64,000 nucleotides of DNA from Sceloporus undulatus (taxonomy: Eukaryota; Chordata; Lepidosauria; Squamata; Phrynosomatidae): NCBI RefSeq assembly GCF_019175285.1, contig NC_056527.1, forward strand, positions 121,771,310 through 121,835,309, in the 5' to 3' direction. This document shows, piece by piece, positions 9,704 through 44,085 of this stretch (position 1 is the first letter of the stretch; each line of letters opens with the position of its first letter). A model generated the notes under the pieces. That model was not told where the DNA came from and searched no databases. It saw only the letters and a list, made by a program, of their open reading frames with translations. Both the position numbers and the translations under genes were made by a program.

Positions 9704-11440
9704 GTTGATGTCCTGACTGTATCCCCTTAGGAAAGGGGCTGCCCTCACCTCACCCACATTCAGGTTTCCAGAACGAACTCATTCCTGGAAGCTGGTTCTT
9801 CCATAGAGATTCATGTTGTTGCCTGGATTGCATGTGCTGGTGGCCTAGTGTTCTCTTGCAGCCACTCACTCTGTGGAAGTTACAGTTCCATTGGAGGGAT
9901 GTTCAGGAACGAACAGGCCTTGGCAGCTACATTCTTGTAAGATTAGCCCATGAAAGGTGTAAGGTGAGAGCTACAGTTACAGAAAGAAGCTGGTTTGTGA
10001 TATTTTGTGTGAAACAATAATACAGTTCAGCATAACAGACTTTGTGCTGTTCTATTTATTGCTCTCACTCTATCTCAGAAAGTGCAAAAGGGGCAATATA
10101 ATTCAATATAACAGACCTTACAGTAAAAACAGGTTTTGCTTTTACTATAAATAATTGGTCATCTTTACATTTCTTTAAAATTTACTGGGGGGGGGGGGAT
10201 CTCTGTGTCATACATGTTTCTTAACGAAAAGATAAAAATTTCTCTTCCAAGTCCATTTTTTGAGTGAAATTTGTTGGCTAAAGCATCCCTACAGGATGCT
10301 TAGACTCCTGAAACCTTTGAAGGTTGTGGGTTTATTTTTACTATTCAGTGTGTCACAAAAATGACTGCCATGAGTGTGGAAGCATGCCCATTTACAAAGC
10401 ACTGGAGACGTTTACACCACCTTTCTAGCCCATCCCTGCAGGGATCCATTCCTTGCTTTTAGCAAGCATCTTCTACAGCCCAATGCATTCTTGAGCAATA
10501 CAGCTGCAGGCAACTACTTCACACTAAAAAAAATAATTGCGCCGCAACACCACATCCATTATATTGAGTGGAATGTGTTATCAGCAAGCAGCCATAAGGC
10601 CTCTAGAACTGGAAATGGACTGGCTTGGGTTGAGTCTGGTAGGTTCACAGTTCCCATTCAGCATGCTACATTTCTGTAGTTCAAGAGGTTTTGTTTCATG
10701 TAAAAATTATACAACCAAATTACAGAATATTTAGCACACTAATTTTACACAGAAGCAGACACTGATTCTTTAACAGAGCAATGCTTGGGGTCATAAACTG
10801 TTATCTTGCAGAGCAGGGGTATAACCACTTTAAGGTTGTGGTATAGCTTCATTATCTGGAACACCCTGATGGAAGAACTATTATCTTCCCCAGAGTAAGC
10901 AATTTCTTGGGCTAGCCTCCTGCATTTGAGAAAGAATGGGTCCTAATTATTGGCTGTCCTAAAGAAAAGACAAGTTTAGTCCTTAAGTAGCAATAGGGGC
11001 GAATGCACAGAGCATGCTTAGCAAACCCTCTCCCTTTGCCATAACAAAAGTAGCCCACGGTCTGTCCCTAAATAATTTTATTTTGGACACAAGTAGCAAT
11101 TCAAAAGAACCAACACAAGCCAGTTACTTAAAATACTGTACACAAATCTAGGGCTGAGTTTTACCCCAAAAACTGAAGATTCTTCTGATGCTGGAAAGAC
11201 ATGGAGGTAATTCCTCCAATTGATTGAGGTTTCCTAACAAAAAACACAGACTCTCCAACCAATGGCTGGAGATGTAGGTGAAAAGGGTCTTTGGGAGGAG
11301 AGTGGAAAACAGGAACTGTCCAATGGTCAAGACCACACCAGTGAAAATGTCTTGATAAGGAGCCACACAGTGAGGCCCCTGCTCCAAGGGGTCTCAATTT
11401 CTGTCTATGGTCCGCCAGAGACGTACACCAAAGGCTGGTC
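9704..11440. other. convergent 3' UTR region of CIAO1 and SNRNP200
   Basis: No gene or clear repeat is seen between the two stop codons apart from a poly-G run near 10189-10198. An AATAAA signal for SNRNP200 (minus strand) is at 11077-11082, giving a 3' UTR of roughly 340 bases. No clear canonical AATAAA was found for CIAO1 close to its stop, so its 3' UTR limit is unknown. Confidence 0.6.
11077..11082 (-). terminator. SNRNP200 poly(A) signal
   Basis: AATAAA on the minus strand, about 360 bases past the SNRNP200 stop codon at 11441-11443. No competing canonical signal was noticed nearer to the stop. Confidence 0.6.
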
Positions 11441-34123
<22,683 letters not shown>

Positions 34124-34400
34124 GGCGGCTCCGGAGAAACAGCCTCTGCTCCCTTCGTTTCAAAGAGCCTTCTCCTCCTCCTCCGCCGAACGCCTCTTGC
34201 ACGCAGGAGCCCACTCCGAGGCTTCCGCTTCCTGTTTCAGGACTCTACACTTCCGGGTTAAACGGCTAAACTCTCGCCTCGGCTCTGGGTCATAGAGTTC
34301 TCTGCGCTCTGGAGTCCTAGAGCGGCCCCTTCTCAGAGCCGGCTTCCGGTTGCTTGGGCGCCATGTTTGTTTACATCCCCTCCATTTTGTTTTGGAGGGA
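34124..34400 (-). promoter_or_regulatory. SNRNP200 promoter, CpG/ETS/YY1 type
   Basis: The ATG at 34123-34121 is embedded in GCCGCCATGGCGGA, a YY1-type context at a translation start. Upstream are ETS-type CTTCCGG sites (about 34252-34258 and 34344-34350) and a second GCCATGTTT YY1-like site near 34361. No TATA box is seen. The pattern fits a housekeeping promoter. Confidence 0.6.
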
Positions 34401-34695
34401 AAAACGCGGGAAATTAAAAGCGAAAGAAAAGAGTTTACTGTTGTTATTGTTTTTGTTTATTTGTTTATTTATTGCGCTTTCTCTCAAACAAGGGGATCCT
34501 AGAAATAAAAAGAAACGGCCCTAATGATTAGTTTGGCGCATCGTTGCTGAAGCATTTTAACACGTTTGATTATAAATAATAATAATGATAATAATAATAA
34601 TAAATGTATCTCTTGCTTTTTTCCCAGAAAAACAACAATAAAAGACAACAACAATAATAAAAGTAACAAAAATAAGCAACAATAATAACAAAAAC

Positions 34696-34732
<37 letters not shown>

Positions 34733-34779
34733 AAATCCCCTTCCTCACTTCCCCCTTCCCTCTTCCTCTTTCTATCCTC

Positions 34780-34939
34780 TGGAAGACTTTATTCCTGACG
34801 TTTCACCAGCATCTAATTTTAATTAAATTTAATTAAATTTAAAATTAAATAATAATAATAATAATAGGCTGCTCTGATAGCCTTTAGGGCTGAAGGGTGG
34901 GGTATACATATCATAAATAACAATAATAACAATAATAAC

Positions 34940-34975
<36 letters not shown>

Positions 34976-35350
34976 CTGTGCCTGGCATCTTCAGAAAACG
35001 CTGGCATGATGGACCAATACACAGATTAAGATGGAAATGGCCTCCTTTCAGCCAAGGGCTATGCTGGCGAAACGCCAGGAATAAACTCTTCTAGAAGAGA
35101 GGCGCATAGCCCCAAAACCCCAGAAAAAACAATGGATGCCAACCGTGAAAGCCTTCGACTTTAGGGCTATGTGGCCATCTCCTAGAAGAGTTTATTCCTG
35201 ACGTTTCGTCCAGCAGATGTGGCTTTGGCATCTTCAGAGAATGCCACAGCCACAGATGCTGGCAAAACGTCAGGAATAAGGTCTTCCAGAACATGGCCTC
35301 ATAGCCCGAAAAACCCACAAAAAACTATGGACGCCGCCTGTGAAAGCCTT
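34780..35350. repeat. unclassified interspersed repeat cluster
   Basis: Blocks such as TTTATTCCTGACGTTTC, GCATCTTCAGAGAATGCC and CATAGCCCGAAAAACCCAC occur two to three times in alternating orientation, interrupted by (AAT)n. The family is common in amniote sequence, but I cannot name it with confidence; a Penelope-like origin is one possibility. Confidence 0.45.
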
Positions 35351-35649
35351 CAACTTCACCTTTGACTTTACATTGGACTCAAAGGCACACAGTAATGGAC
35401 TGAATGGAATGATCCCACAAATAATTGTTCCTGCGAAGCATAAGAAAGTGATTAAAGGGTGCATAAATAAAGCAGTTTTAACTTCCATGGCTCAGTGCTA
35501 TGGAATTCTGGGCGTGCTTCTGCCTCCATTCCAGCTATGCTTACACAAAAGGACTAGCTTAATCCATTGGATGGATTCAGCACTCTGGACAGTGATCATG
35601 ATGGTAAATGTGTGCCTATTATTTTTACCTGGTAGACAGTCAGAGAATT

Positions 35650-35812
35650 GATCATAGAATCCATAGCGTTGGAAGAAGAGACCCCCAAAAAGGGCCACCC
35701 AGCCCAGTGCCATTCTGCCATGCAGGAACGCAAAACCAAAGCACCCCTGACAGCCAGGAGACCATCCAGCCTCTGTTTAAAAGCCTCTAAAGAAGGAGGC
35801 TCCACCTAAGAA
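35650..35812 (-). mobile_element. CR1-type LINE fragment
   Basis: ATAGAATCCATAGCGTTGG, TCTGCCATGCAGGAACGC, CATCCAGCCTCTGTTTAAAA and AAGAAGGAGGCTCCACC match the same antisense CR1 blocks as in SNRNP200 intron 1. Confidence 0.6.
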
Positions 35813-35965
35813 GTGACCCGATGTCATAATGGCAAAGGACAACAAGGCACTGCAAAATGTAGAATGTACATTACCAAATAAGAGTTAAAAACAGCATAAT
35901 ATACATTCCAATCATATGGCTCATTTACAGCTATGTTGCATATACTGCACTGTATTTTGTTATGT

Positions 35966-36172
35966 GTCGTTGTTGTTGTGTGCCTTCAAGTCATTTCTGG
36001 TGTATGGTAACTCTAAGGCATTCACCTATGATGGGGTTTTCTTGGCAAGTTTCTTCAGAGGGGGTTTGCCATTGCCATCTTCTGAGGCTGAGAGAGTGTG
36101 ACGAAGCCGGGATTCGAACCCTGGTCTCCCAGTGTCCTAGTCCAACACTCAAGCCGCTACACCAAGCTCATT
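35966..36172 (-). repeat. tRNA-derived squamate SINE, near full length
   Basis: Antisense copy: GTTGTTGTGTGCCTTCAAG, ATGGGGTTTTCTTGGCAAG, CTGAGGCTGAGAGAGTGTGA, GGGATTCGAACCCTGG (B box), AGTCCAACACTCAAGCCG. Confidence 0.8.
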
Positions 36173-37032
36173 CTTCTAATGAACTTAGCTTTGTTAAAAT
36201 GCCTTATTGGCTTGCAATATACTTATATAACTCTGAGCAACACAAATGCTTAAAGACATACTTTACTCACAACAACCTCTTGCTGGATCTATATTTCAAT
36301 TATTCCTTTCACTTGTCCATTATGCTGAAATTAAGGAGGGGAACCCTTCCAGCATTTGCATTGTGTCCTCAAGGAGCCCATTGATTTGGAAGACTGGGAT
36401 AAAGCCTAGTATGCATAAAGAAGAAGTGGGGAGGATATCCCATTTATAAGTATCTGGGGGGAATGGGGAAAAAGTAAGGAAGGGAGCAGAAATCAGAGTA
36501 TCAGAGTTTAAGATGATCACGTAGAAATTGGAAAGGTAAACTGATTAAAATAAGGAAAACGAACCTTTTAAACCAGATATGCAGATACAAAAAGTGAGTA
36601 TATGAATCAGTGAAGGAGGTTTTAGGATGTATCAAATGTGCTGTATGAGTGATTTGTTTGCTTTTATAAGTATTGTTTGATATATATATATATATATATA
36701 TAATTTATTTTTTAAAAAAGCAAGAAAGCTTGTGAAAGTGAGTTGTCCATCAATGTCACCCTCTTCCCCCAAATTTCTTGGAGGTTGCCCTGGGTCTCCT
36801 CTTCCTCCCATGGCCATTGTAGAACCTTGCAGCCTGGATGGTTCTTTTTCTCCATGCCCCCACCTTCACCAGCTCCAGAATTACCATAGAAACAGAAATA
36901 AACAGAACCAAACAGAAATAAACCATTCCCCATCTTCCTACTGGTCATTCCTTACTGGACACTTCAACCGTCAGGAGGTCAGGAGTCCAGGTCTCCAGCC
37001 GCTACTAAAAGAAACTGATCTTTGGTTTCAGC

Positions 37033-40000
37033 ATGGCAGGTAGGCAGTGAGGATGCCTGGATGTTCGGATGGACCGTTGATTCATGTATTGCGGATAAAA
37101 CCTAGCGGTGGAATAAGGTTTGGAGAAAGGGTAAAGTCGCAGGGCTAGCCTAGGGAAGGGGAAACTCTTGGAAACGGAGGGAGAAAAGGGTGACAGTAGA
37201 TAAATAAAAAGGGGAGTAAAGAAGATCCAGAGCTAGAGGACACAGTGCTGCCCCAATAAGATCAGCAGGGCTTAGGTTGACCTTCAGTTGGACATTGTCT
37301 TGACCAACAAGACAAGAAGTACTCAATCTCTATTTGTGCAGTTTGGGTGAAAACACCAAGAATTGAGAAGAGGAGGAGCAAAGACACAGCAGAACTTTTG
37401 CCATTTGAGGGTTATCTTATTTATTTAAGGCAGAGGGAACGTACTAAAGTGTCTTGGAAAGGTGACGGGAGGTTTGGGCGCCCCTTGAGTTTAGAAGACT
37501 GCCACTGTTGTGTAGTGGTTTGAGTGTTGGACTGTGGCCCTGGAGACGAGAGTTCAAGTCCCAGCTCAGCCATAAAACCCATTGGGTGATCTTGGGCAAC
37601 TTGCACCCTCAGCTTCAAGGGGAGGCAATGGCAAACCTCCTCTGAACAAATCTTGCCAAGAGAAACAGGTTTGCCTTAGGGTTGCAGTAAGTTGTCAAGG
37701 TCTTGAAAGCGCACAACAACGGGCTCACTTAAGAGTAGTTTTGATGTCTACAGAAAATACAGATATATACTGTATCTGTATTTGGAGAAATCTTCAACTG
37801 ATAGACTATTTAATTCAGATACTAATTTTTACTCTTGTTTTGGTTTGAGTTGCATAACAGACATTAGACCTCCAGGTGCCTTCAGTTCAGTTCTAGCCAA
37901 CTGACTGTTGCTCTGGAATCCATGTTGCATCAAAACATTCTCTGGCCTCCTAGGATCCAGGGGTTACTCTGGAATGTGGAGGTGGTCCTAGTTCTATGGG
38001 GTCTCTTGGTTGCAAGACAGATGGACCCAATGGGTCTTTAAGGCTTTCTTGAAGGCATCTAAGGAGGAACTAAGCCTTATCTCCTCCAGGAGCTTGTTCC
38101 AGTATGTGGGAGCTGCAGATGAAAATGCTTTTTGGAGAGTTGATGCCAGTCTCGTCTTAGGATATTCAAGTAAGCATTTCCCTGTAGTTCTGAGAGTGCG
38201 GACGGATTGTATGGAGAGAGGCGTTCCCTCAAGTAACATGGGCCCAAGCCATGTAGGGCTTTATAGGTGATAACCAACACTTTGTATTGAGCCTGGAAGC
38301 TAATAGGCAGCCAGTGGAGAGATCTTAATACCGGTGTTATATGATCTGATCTAGAAGTTCCGGCAACCAATCTGGCTGCAGCATTTTGAACTAACTGAAG
38401 CTTCCAAACCTGGTACAAAGGTAGCCCCATGTAGAGCGCATTACAGAAATCTAATCAAGAGGTTACCAATGCATGTACTGCTGTTTCAAGGTCCTTTCGG
38501 TTGAGGTAGGGTCGCAGTTGGCGTATCAGCCGAAGCTGGTACCAAGCACTCTTGGCCATCGCATCTACTTGAGATGATAACTGTAGAGATGAGTCCAAGA
38601 GTACTCCCAAACTGCGAATTTTCCTCTTAGGATGGGTCTACACTGTAGAAATACAGTGGGCCATTGGCATCCACTGAGGTTTGGTTCCAGAATACCTTGT
38701 GGATACCAAAATCCATGGATGCTCAAGTCCCACTAAATGCAATGTCATAATCAATTGGTGTAGTTTAGGTCATGGGTCTTCTTATGGCTGATCGGGAAGG
38801 GCCACCATTGATGTTCCTGTCTTCTTCCTTTTTGTGTGTTACAGATCGGTCGCCAAACACACAGCCAGCTGAGGGTTCAACCCAACCATCCCAGAGCATC
38901 TCCTCAGTGGTGATGATCATGTCAAGAGCAAATGAGGGGCAAGCTCCTTGGTGCAGTAGTGCAACTTCACCTCCATCGCTGAGCACTGCTTCTGTCCAGG
39001 CTGAGTCCATTCCGCTGAACCCTGAAGAAGCCTTCAGCTCCAACTGTGTGCCTCACCCTCAGCAGCAAGGAGCATTTGGGCTTCATTTCCCCACTCAAGC
39101 TGCACCTTATTTTTCCCTCCAGGACAGAGGGAGAAGAAGCCGCATTCCCAGGCCTATACCCAGGATGTTTCCCTATGAGAAGCTCCCAATAGTTGGAAGT
39201 GCCATGGAACAGGTGTATGTTCCCCACCTACATCCCGTACCCAGGCTCCAGCTGGTACCAATCCAACCTCCAAGGCACTTTCCAGTTCAGCCAGCCCCGT
39301 TCCAGGACAGGACAGGACTCTTTTTTTACTCCCAGGCAGCTTTGGCTCCCATTCTCCTTGCAGAGGGAAATCCCAATTTGCAGGCATTTCCCGTCCCACC
39401 TGTCCCAAACAACAGCGTCGTTTCCCTTCTGGAAGAAGCGAAACCCAACCTTGTCCAGAGCCCTCCTGTGACCGGTGGACCTTCTGCAGCCTCACCATCA
39501 AAAGCCATGAATGTGGAAGACTCCAAAGGTAGATGCCTCTCTTTCTGGAAATTTCCTTCTGCTGAGACCTCCAAAGAGCCAGATTATTGATTGATTGGTT
39601 GATTGATGGATAGGTTGATTTATTGACTGCACTTATATCCTGCCTTTCTCCCAAAATGGGATCCAAGGCGGCTTTTAAAAGTATCCAACTAAAATATTCA
39701 TCTACAAAAGTTAAAAAAAGGAATTAAATATCAGCATTGTTAAAACATGATTAAAATGGTGAAAACCATATAAACATATTAAAATACAGAGTGTGTGTGT
39801 GTATACACACTCAGCCCTCCAAATCCACGGATTCTGCATCCATGGATTCAACCATCCATGGCTTGAAAATTTCCAAAATCATCAGCGTCATCATATCCAT
39901 CATCCAAAATCAAAGCTTGATTTTGCCATTTTGCATGAAGGATACCATTGTACTGTATATAATGGAACATGAGCATCCATGGATTTTGGTATGCATGGAG

Positions 40001-41974
40001 GATTCTGGAACTAAACCTCAGCAGATACCAAAGATTCACTCTGTGTGTGTGTGTATACACACACACAACACACACACACACAGCGCACCACTTAACACAA
40101 TCCAATAAATATAGAAGGACATGGCTGGAAGGACATTACAAGTTTTGGAAAATAGGGCTGGCTTTCTGCAATGCAATTATGGATCCATAACCTAGAATTA
40201 CTGATCAGCAACTGCTCCGTATTCATTAACAATATGTCATCATGATTGTTGCAAGATCCTATGAATGCTCCCCCAAATCTATGTAAGGGATATGTGGGGT
40301 TGGGAGTGGCAAAAACCTCCATAGAAAGGCATGTTTTCCAGCCTTGTCCTACATGCTTCTTTTGCCCTCAGAGCTTTGCCCTGATGGGCCTTTGCTCATA
40401 GCTATGGGATGGAGAACTGGAATAAAATGGTTCTGTGTTCCTCTCTTTCAGCAGCAAGGTCCTTTTTTGGGGAACAGCATCCCTGTGATGGAAACCTCCT
40501 TGTGGACTCAGATGGGGCAAAGCATAAGGAGCAAGATGCTGGAAAGGTGAGCCAGAAGCCACATGGGACTCTAACCAAGAAAGCATCTCCTCAACCTGAA
40601 GGCATCGCTCTTCAAAAAAACCCAACAACTGCTCCGGAGCCTCAAGAAACCAAAAGCATCTCGATTGCAGAAAAGCAAATCAGCTCCAAAACTCATAGAA
40701 AACCAGATGATTCAAAACCATCCAAGATCAGCAAGAAAAGAAAAGCAATGTCCACAGAAGGAGCGACATTATCAAAAAACCCAAAGATGGACTCAAATAA
40801 GTCCCAGGTTCCTAAATCTGCAGAGCCATCGCTGATCTCTTTGGAGACTAAGAAAAAAGACCCTTGCTCTGAGAAACCTGGGGACAAAGAAGGGAATCTC
40901 CAAAAGAAAAAGGTGCCCCAGCAAAAACAAGGAGCCAAGGACAAGGCGGTGGTGACGGCTGCTCCAAAGGCAAAGCCCCAAGACCTAAAAGCCGAGAAAG
41001 CTTTGTCTAAAACTGCCGAACAAGGCAAAGGGAAGCCGAACGCTCCTGTCCGAGGCGTTCAAGGGAAGAAGAAAGACATGAAAACGGCAGAAGCAGAACC
41101 TCCCAAGACAATCCCCAAGAGCAGCCTGGCTCTGCAAATGATGGAGTCCGTCCATGTGTTCTACCCCTTGGGGAAGAAGCTTCCAAGTGTCCCCACGAAA
41201 AGGACGTACCCCGAAAAGAAACCACCATCAGGAGCCATTGCACAGAAACCCCAGCCTACACTGGCCTTCTTGGGGGGAGGCATCGGGAAGCCACTGCCCA
41301 AAATACCAAGGATCTCAAGCACAAGATCAGTAGCAGAGCCACCAGGATCTTCCTTGCCTCAGCCAACCCTACCCAAAATGAAGCCGTCTGTGCCGAAACA
41401 GGTGCCTTTCCCTTCTGTGCCGTCACGGCCATACGCAGGGACCTCAACCAAAGGCACACAGCTGAGGCCAACAGAAGCTCCCTGCTCCCAGCCGCCACCA
41501 CCAGCCACAAGGAAGCCAGCCCTACTCAAGCCTGCTGACATATCATTTTTTGCAAGCCAGATACCTCATCCCAAGCCACCATCCTCTCAGCCTTTCCAAG
41601 CCAGAGGAGACAGAGTGCGTGACGCCAAAGTGACGACTCTCCATTCTGGGCCAGCTGTAACCATGGAGAAGATCCGGAGGCCCACCTGCAGACCTTCCTC
41701 GCCCCCAGTCAGAAGAAGTGACCTTCCCCCTGTTGACCCTCCTCCATCTCCGCCCTACAAAGGGGACACCTTCATCCCATGGAGGACACCCCCTCCTGAC
41801 CTGGAGGTCTCCAAGCCCATCACGGAGGAGCAGCGGCCTGTCCGAGAGAAGATGAAGCGCCAGGCCCAGAGGGAGAGGGCAGAGGCGGCCTGCTGGAGCA
41901 AGCTGGGCAGGGTCAGGTTTTTTAGGGAAAGGGAGAGAGAAATGGCGATTGCCAACTACTATGGCTACCCTTAG
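37033..41974 (+). CDS. proline/lysine-rich protein, C2orf78 (DUF4629)-like
   Basis: Three coding exons with matching phases: 37033-37039 (ATG GCA G, donor CAG|GTAGGC), 38845-39528 (acceptor TTACAG, donor AAAG|GTAGAT), 40452-41974 (acceptor TTTCAG, stop TAG). The product is about 737 residues, beginning MADRSPNTQPAEG. Exon 2 is rich in Pro, Ser and Gln. Exon 3 has a long Lys/Pro-rich stretch (about 260-450), the block SSLALQMMESVHVFYPLGKK (454-473), and a charged end with RREKM-type helix features and final residues REREREMAIANYYGYP. That layout and the VFYPLGKK and terminal YYGY motifs resemble C2orf78/DUF4629 proteins as I remember them; function is unknown. The first exon, seven coding bases, is the weakest part; it was chosen because phase and donor fit exactly. 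No signal peptide or membrane segment seen. The gene is absent from the matching human interval. Confidence 0.7.
37504..37722 (+). repeat. tRNA-derived squamate SINE, near full length
   Basis: GTGTAGTGGTTTGAGTGTTGG head, AGAGTTCAAGTCCC B box, CCCATTGGGTGATCTTGGGC, GGCAAACCTCCTCTGAAC, tail GCGCACAACAAC. Lies in intron 1 of the C2orf78-like gene. Confidence 0.8.
37985..38640 (-). mobile_element. L2-type LINE fragment (reverse transcriptase C-terminus)
   Basis: The minus strand encodes the conserved end of a Jockey/L2-clade reverse transcriptase: LQLVQNAAARLVAGTSRSDH, LRSLHWLPISFQAQYKVLV, TYKALHGLGPCYLRERL, followed by an AFSSAAPTYWNKL-like block. Broken by stops and lacking the catalytic part, so a decayed insertion in intron 1 of the C2orf78-like gene. 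Confidence 0.85.
38648..38764. mobile_element. Tigger (MER2-like) MITE fragment
   Basis: ACAGTGGGCCATTGGCATCC, GAGGTTTGGTTCCAGAATAC, GTGGATACCAAAATCCATGG and ATGCTCAAGTCCC follow the order of Tigger1/MER2-type ends. It lies less than 100 bases upstream of exon 2 of the C2orf78-like gene. Confidence 0.65.
39810..40045. mobile_element. Tigger-type MITE, near complete
   Basis: Left end CAGCCCTCCAAATCCACGG, then GGATTCAACCATCCATGGC; right part TGGATTTTGGTATGCATGG, AACTAAACCTCAGCAGATAC. Flanked by (GT)n/(AC)n tracts. Intron 2 of the C2orf78-like gene. Confidence 0.65.
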
Positions 41975-42061
41975 GGTGAGGACTAAGTCTCTTAAAACTA
42001 AAAGAGCTCTATTTAGGCACCAAATAGCTTCCCACCCTACAATTAGGGACACATGAGTTAA

Positions 42062-42235
42062 TTTGTGGTCAACTGCCATCACGTCAACTTCGACGTATGG
42101 GGACCCTATTCATGACAAACCTCCAAATCGCCAAATGTTGTCAACCATCTTGCTCAGGTCCTGCAAGTTCAGGGCAACCATGGCATCCTCAACTGAGTCT
42201 ATCCATTCATCTTGGGAAATTATCCTTCCTTTAGT
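42062..42235 (-). mobile_element. non-LTR LINE 3' end fragment
   Basis: Antisense tail: TGGTCAACTGCCATCACGTC, AACTTCGACGTATGGGGACC, then AACTGAGTCTATCCATTCATC. Same family as 5946-6395 and 19325-19480. Confidence 0.6.
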
Positions 42236-43582
42236 TTCTTTAGTATTTTTAAACATTCACATTTATATATTTATATATTTATACATTTATACATTTATAT
42301 ATTTATATATTTATTTATATCCAATAAATTATATATTTTTCTATTTATTATTTGTCGCCTTGATGATTACCTGTAAAGTTACTTCTCATTGGAATGATGG
42401 TACCAATGAATGTCTGAATTCATGGCTGAGGCTGCAATCCAGGGCTCACTTAGGTGGGAGTAGGTCACACTGACCTTACAAGACCTGATATCCATGATAG
42501 CAGCAATTCCCAAACTTTGGCCCTCCTAGTGTGTTGGACTTCAGCTTCCAGAAGCCCCCGCCAGTTTGGCCCAAAGTCAGGAATTCTGGGAGCTGAAGTC
42601 CAAAATATCTGGAGGAGCAAAGTTTGGGAGCCACTGCATTATAGGATGGCTCAGTAAAGGTTCATTCCAGGGTGCAGGGATGGGAGGTGGATTTTGATCA
42701 CTTGCCTTCAGAAGTGGGTTTCAAAAACATGTATAACATGACAAGCCAACAGGCTCAATTTGTTCCAGACTTAGCACTATTGAACATTTCCTCTGGTTCT
42801 AATGCTCAGTTGCCACATAACTGGATTCAACTGTATTTTTACCTTTAGCTGCTAGACTAGTACAGTAGTGGAAATCAGGAAATGTATTAAACATCATCTT
42901 ATGGGATGCAAGAATATGGGACTTTGCTCTATTGGAAAAGTTAACACAAAGAGTCAACGAACTGAATGAAGACATGGACATATGCACATTTTCTGCAGGG
43001 GGAGTTTGAACAGATGTGAATTTTCACAGGAAAGTGAAGACAATTAACTGTCAATGCAAATGTGCGAAAACGTGCACACATTTGCATGGCACACTTATAT
43101 GTAGCTAGCCCAACAAGTCCTGGTCGCTCATGGTCATACATCGAACAATGCATTTGGTTGAAACAGACATTAATTCTGGGCACTGGATCAAACACAGTGC
43201 ATTGTATGAATGTTTCACAACGGTGTTAGTTCATTTGTAAATTTTGTTTATTTCACATATTGCATTTCATATTCATTTTCTCAGTGAAAGACAAAAAGCT
43301 GGTATGTAAAAGATCTCAGCTTGGTCGAAGCAAAGGAGCCAAGAGGTTCTTTGAGGCCGGGTGACATTGGCACAGTCTGCCTGGGCCAAGAAGGTCAAGG
43401 TGTTCTTTTATTTTTAATGGTCATTTCCTTTGTAGTGGGACTAAAATAACCCCTCTGTCTTTCTGCCAGGGACCGTCTTCCAGCAAACAGGGATATTTTT
43501 AGACGCACTCAGGGAAGTTTCGGAAGGTCCAGATTTGCAAGCAGCAAAGATGCCTCAACTACTGAAGCCCAGGTTGCATCTG

Positions 43583-43790
43583 CATTGCAAAAATATTCCA
43601 AATTGATATGGCTTTAACTGCCATGGTTCAATGCTATGGAATTCTGGGGGCTGTAGTTTTGTGAGCTAGTTAGCCTTCTCTATCAGAGAGCTCTGGTGCC
43701 ACAACTATGAATCCCAGGCTTCCATAGAATGGAGCCATGGCAGTTAAAGTGGTGTCCAACCAGATTATTGCTGCAGTGTGGATGCTCCCC
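43583..43790. repeat. hairpin MITE, near complete
   Basis: Left arm GGCTTTAACTGCCATGGTTC and right arm GAGCCATGGCAGTTAAAGTG are complementary. The centre has TCTATCAGAGAGCTCTGG and the outer edge CTGCAGTGTGGATGC. Confidence 0.75.
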
Positions 43791-43899
43791 CAGTCATTGT
43801 AAACCTAGGTTGAAAGGTTACTTGTGGGGGATTCGGGAAGCTATAATCCAAAAGGAAAGTAATCTTTCCAAGCTCCAAGCTAGGTTTATGATGACTGGG

Positions 43900-44085
43900 T
43901 CAGCATCCATGCTATAGAAATAATCCAGTTGGACATGGCTTTAACTGCCAAGGCTCCATCTTATAGAAACCTGGCTTTTGTGGGGAGTGGCACCAGGGCT
44001 ATCTTGACAGAGAAAGCTAAATACTTCACGAAACAACAATTCCCAGAATTCCGTAGCACCGAACCAAGCCTGACCAGTGACTGAT
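43900..44085. repeat. hairpin MITE, diverged
   Basis: AATCCAGTTGGACATGGC, TTTAACTGCCAAGGCTCC, TGACAGAGAAAGCTAAATAC and CCAGAATTCCGTAGCACC are in family order. Confidence 0.6.

Larger units (their letters stand above)
34401..37000. other. intergenic, repeats between SNRNP200 and the C2orf78-like gene
   Basis: No supported gene. Contents: (AAT)n and (AAC)n tracts, a (TA)n run at about 34700-34727, (AAT)n at 34948-34975, an unclassified repeat with several GCTGGCGAAACGCCAGGAAT / TTTATTCCTGACGTTTCG blocks in both orientations (about 34780-35350), a CR1 fragment (35650-35812), a SINE (35966-36172) and (TA)n at about 36677-36702. The sequence between 36180 and 36650 and from 36720 to 37000 is not recognisably repetitive. 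Confidence 0.6.

Noticed and set aside
38772-38844. Alternative start of the C2orf78-like protein in the open frame before exon 2
   Set aside because: A clear acceptor (TTACAG) ends at 38844, and an upstream ATG-bearing exon with matching phase exists at 37033. The alternative cannot be fully excluded without transcripts.
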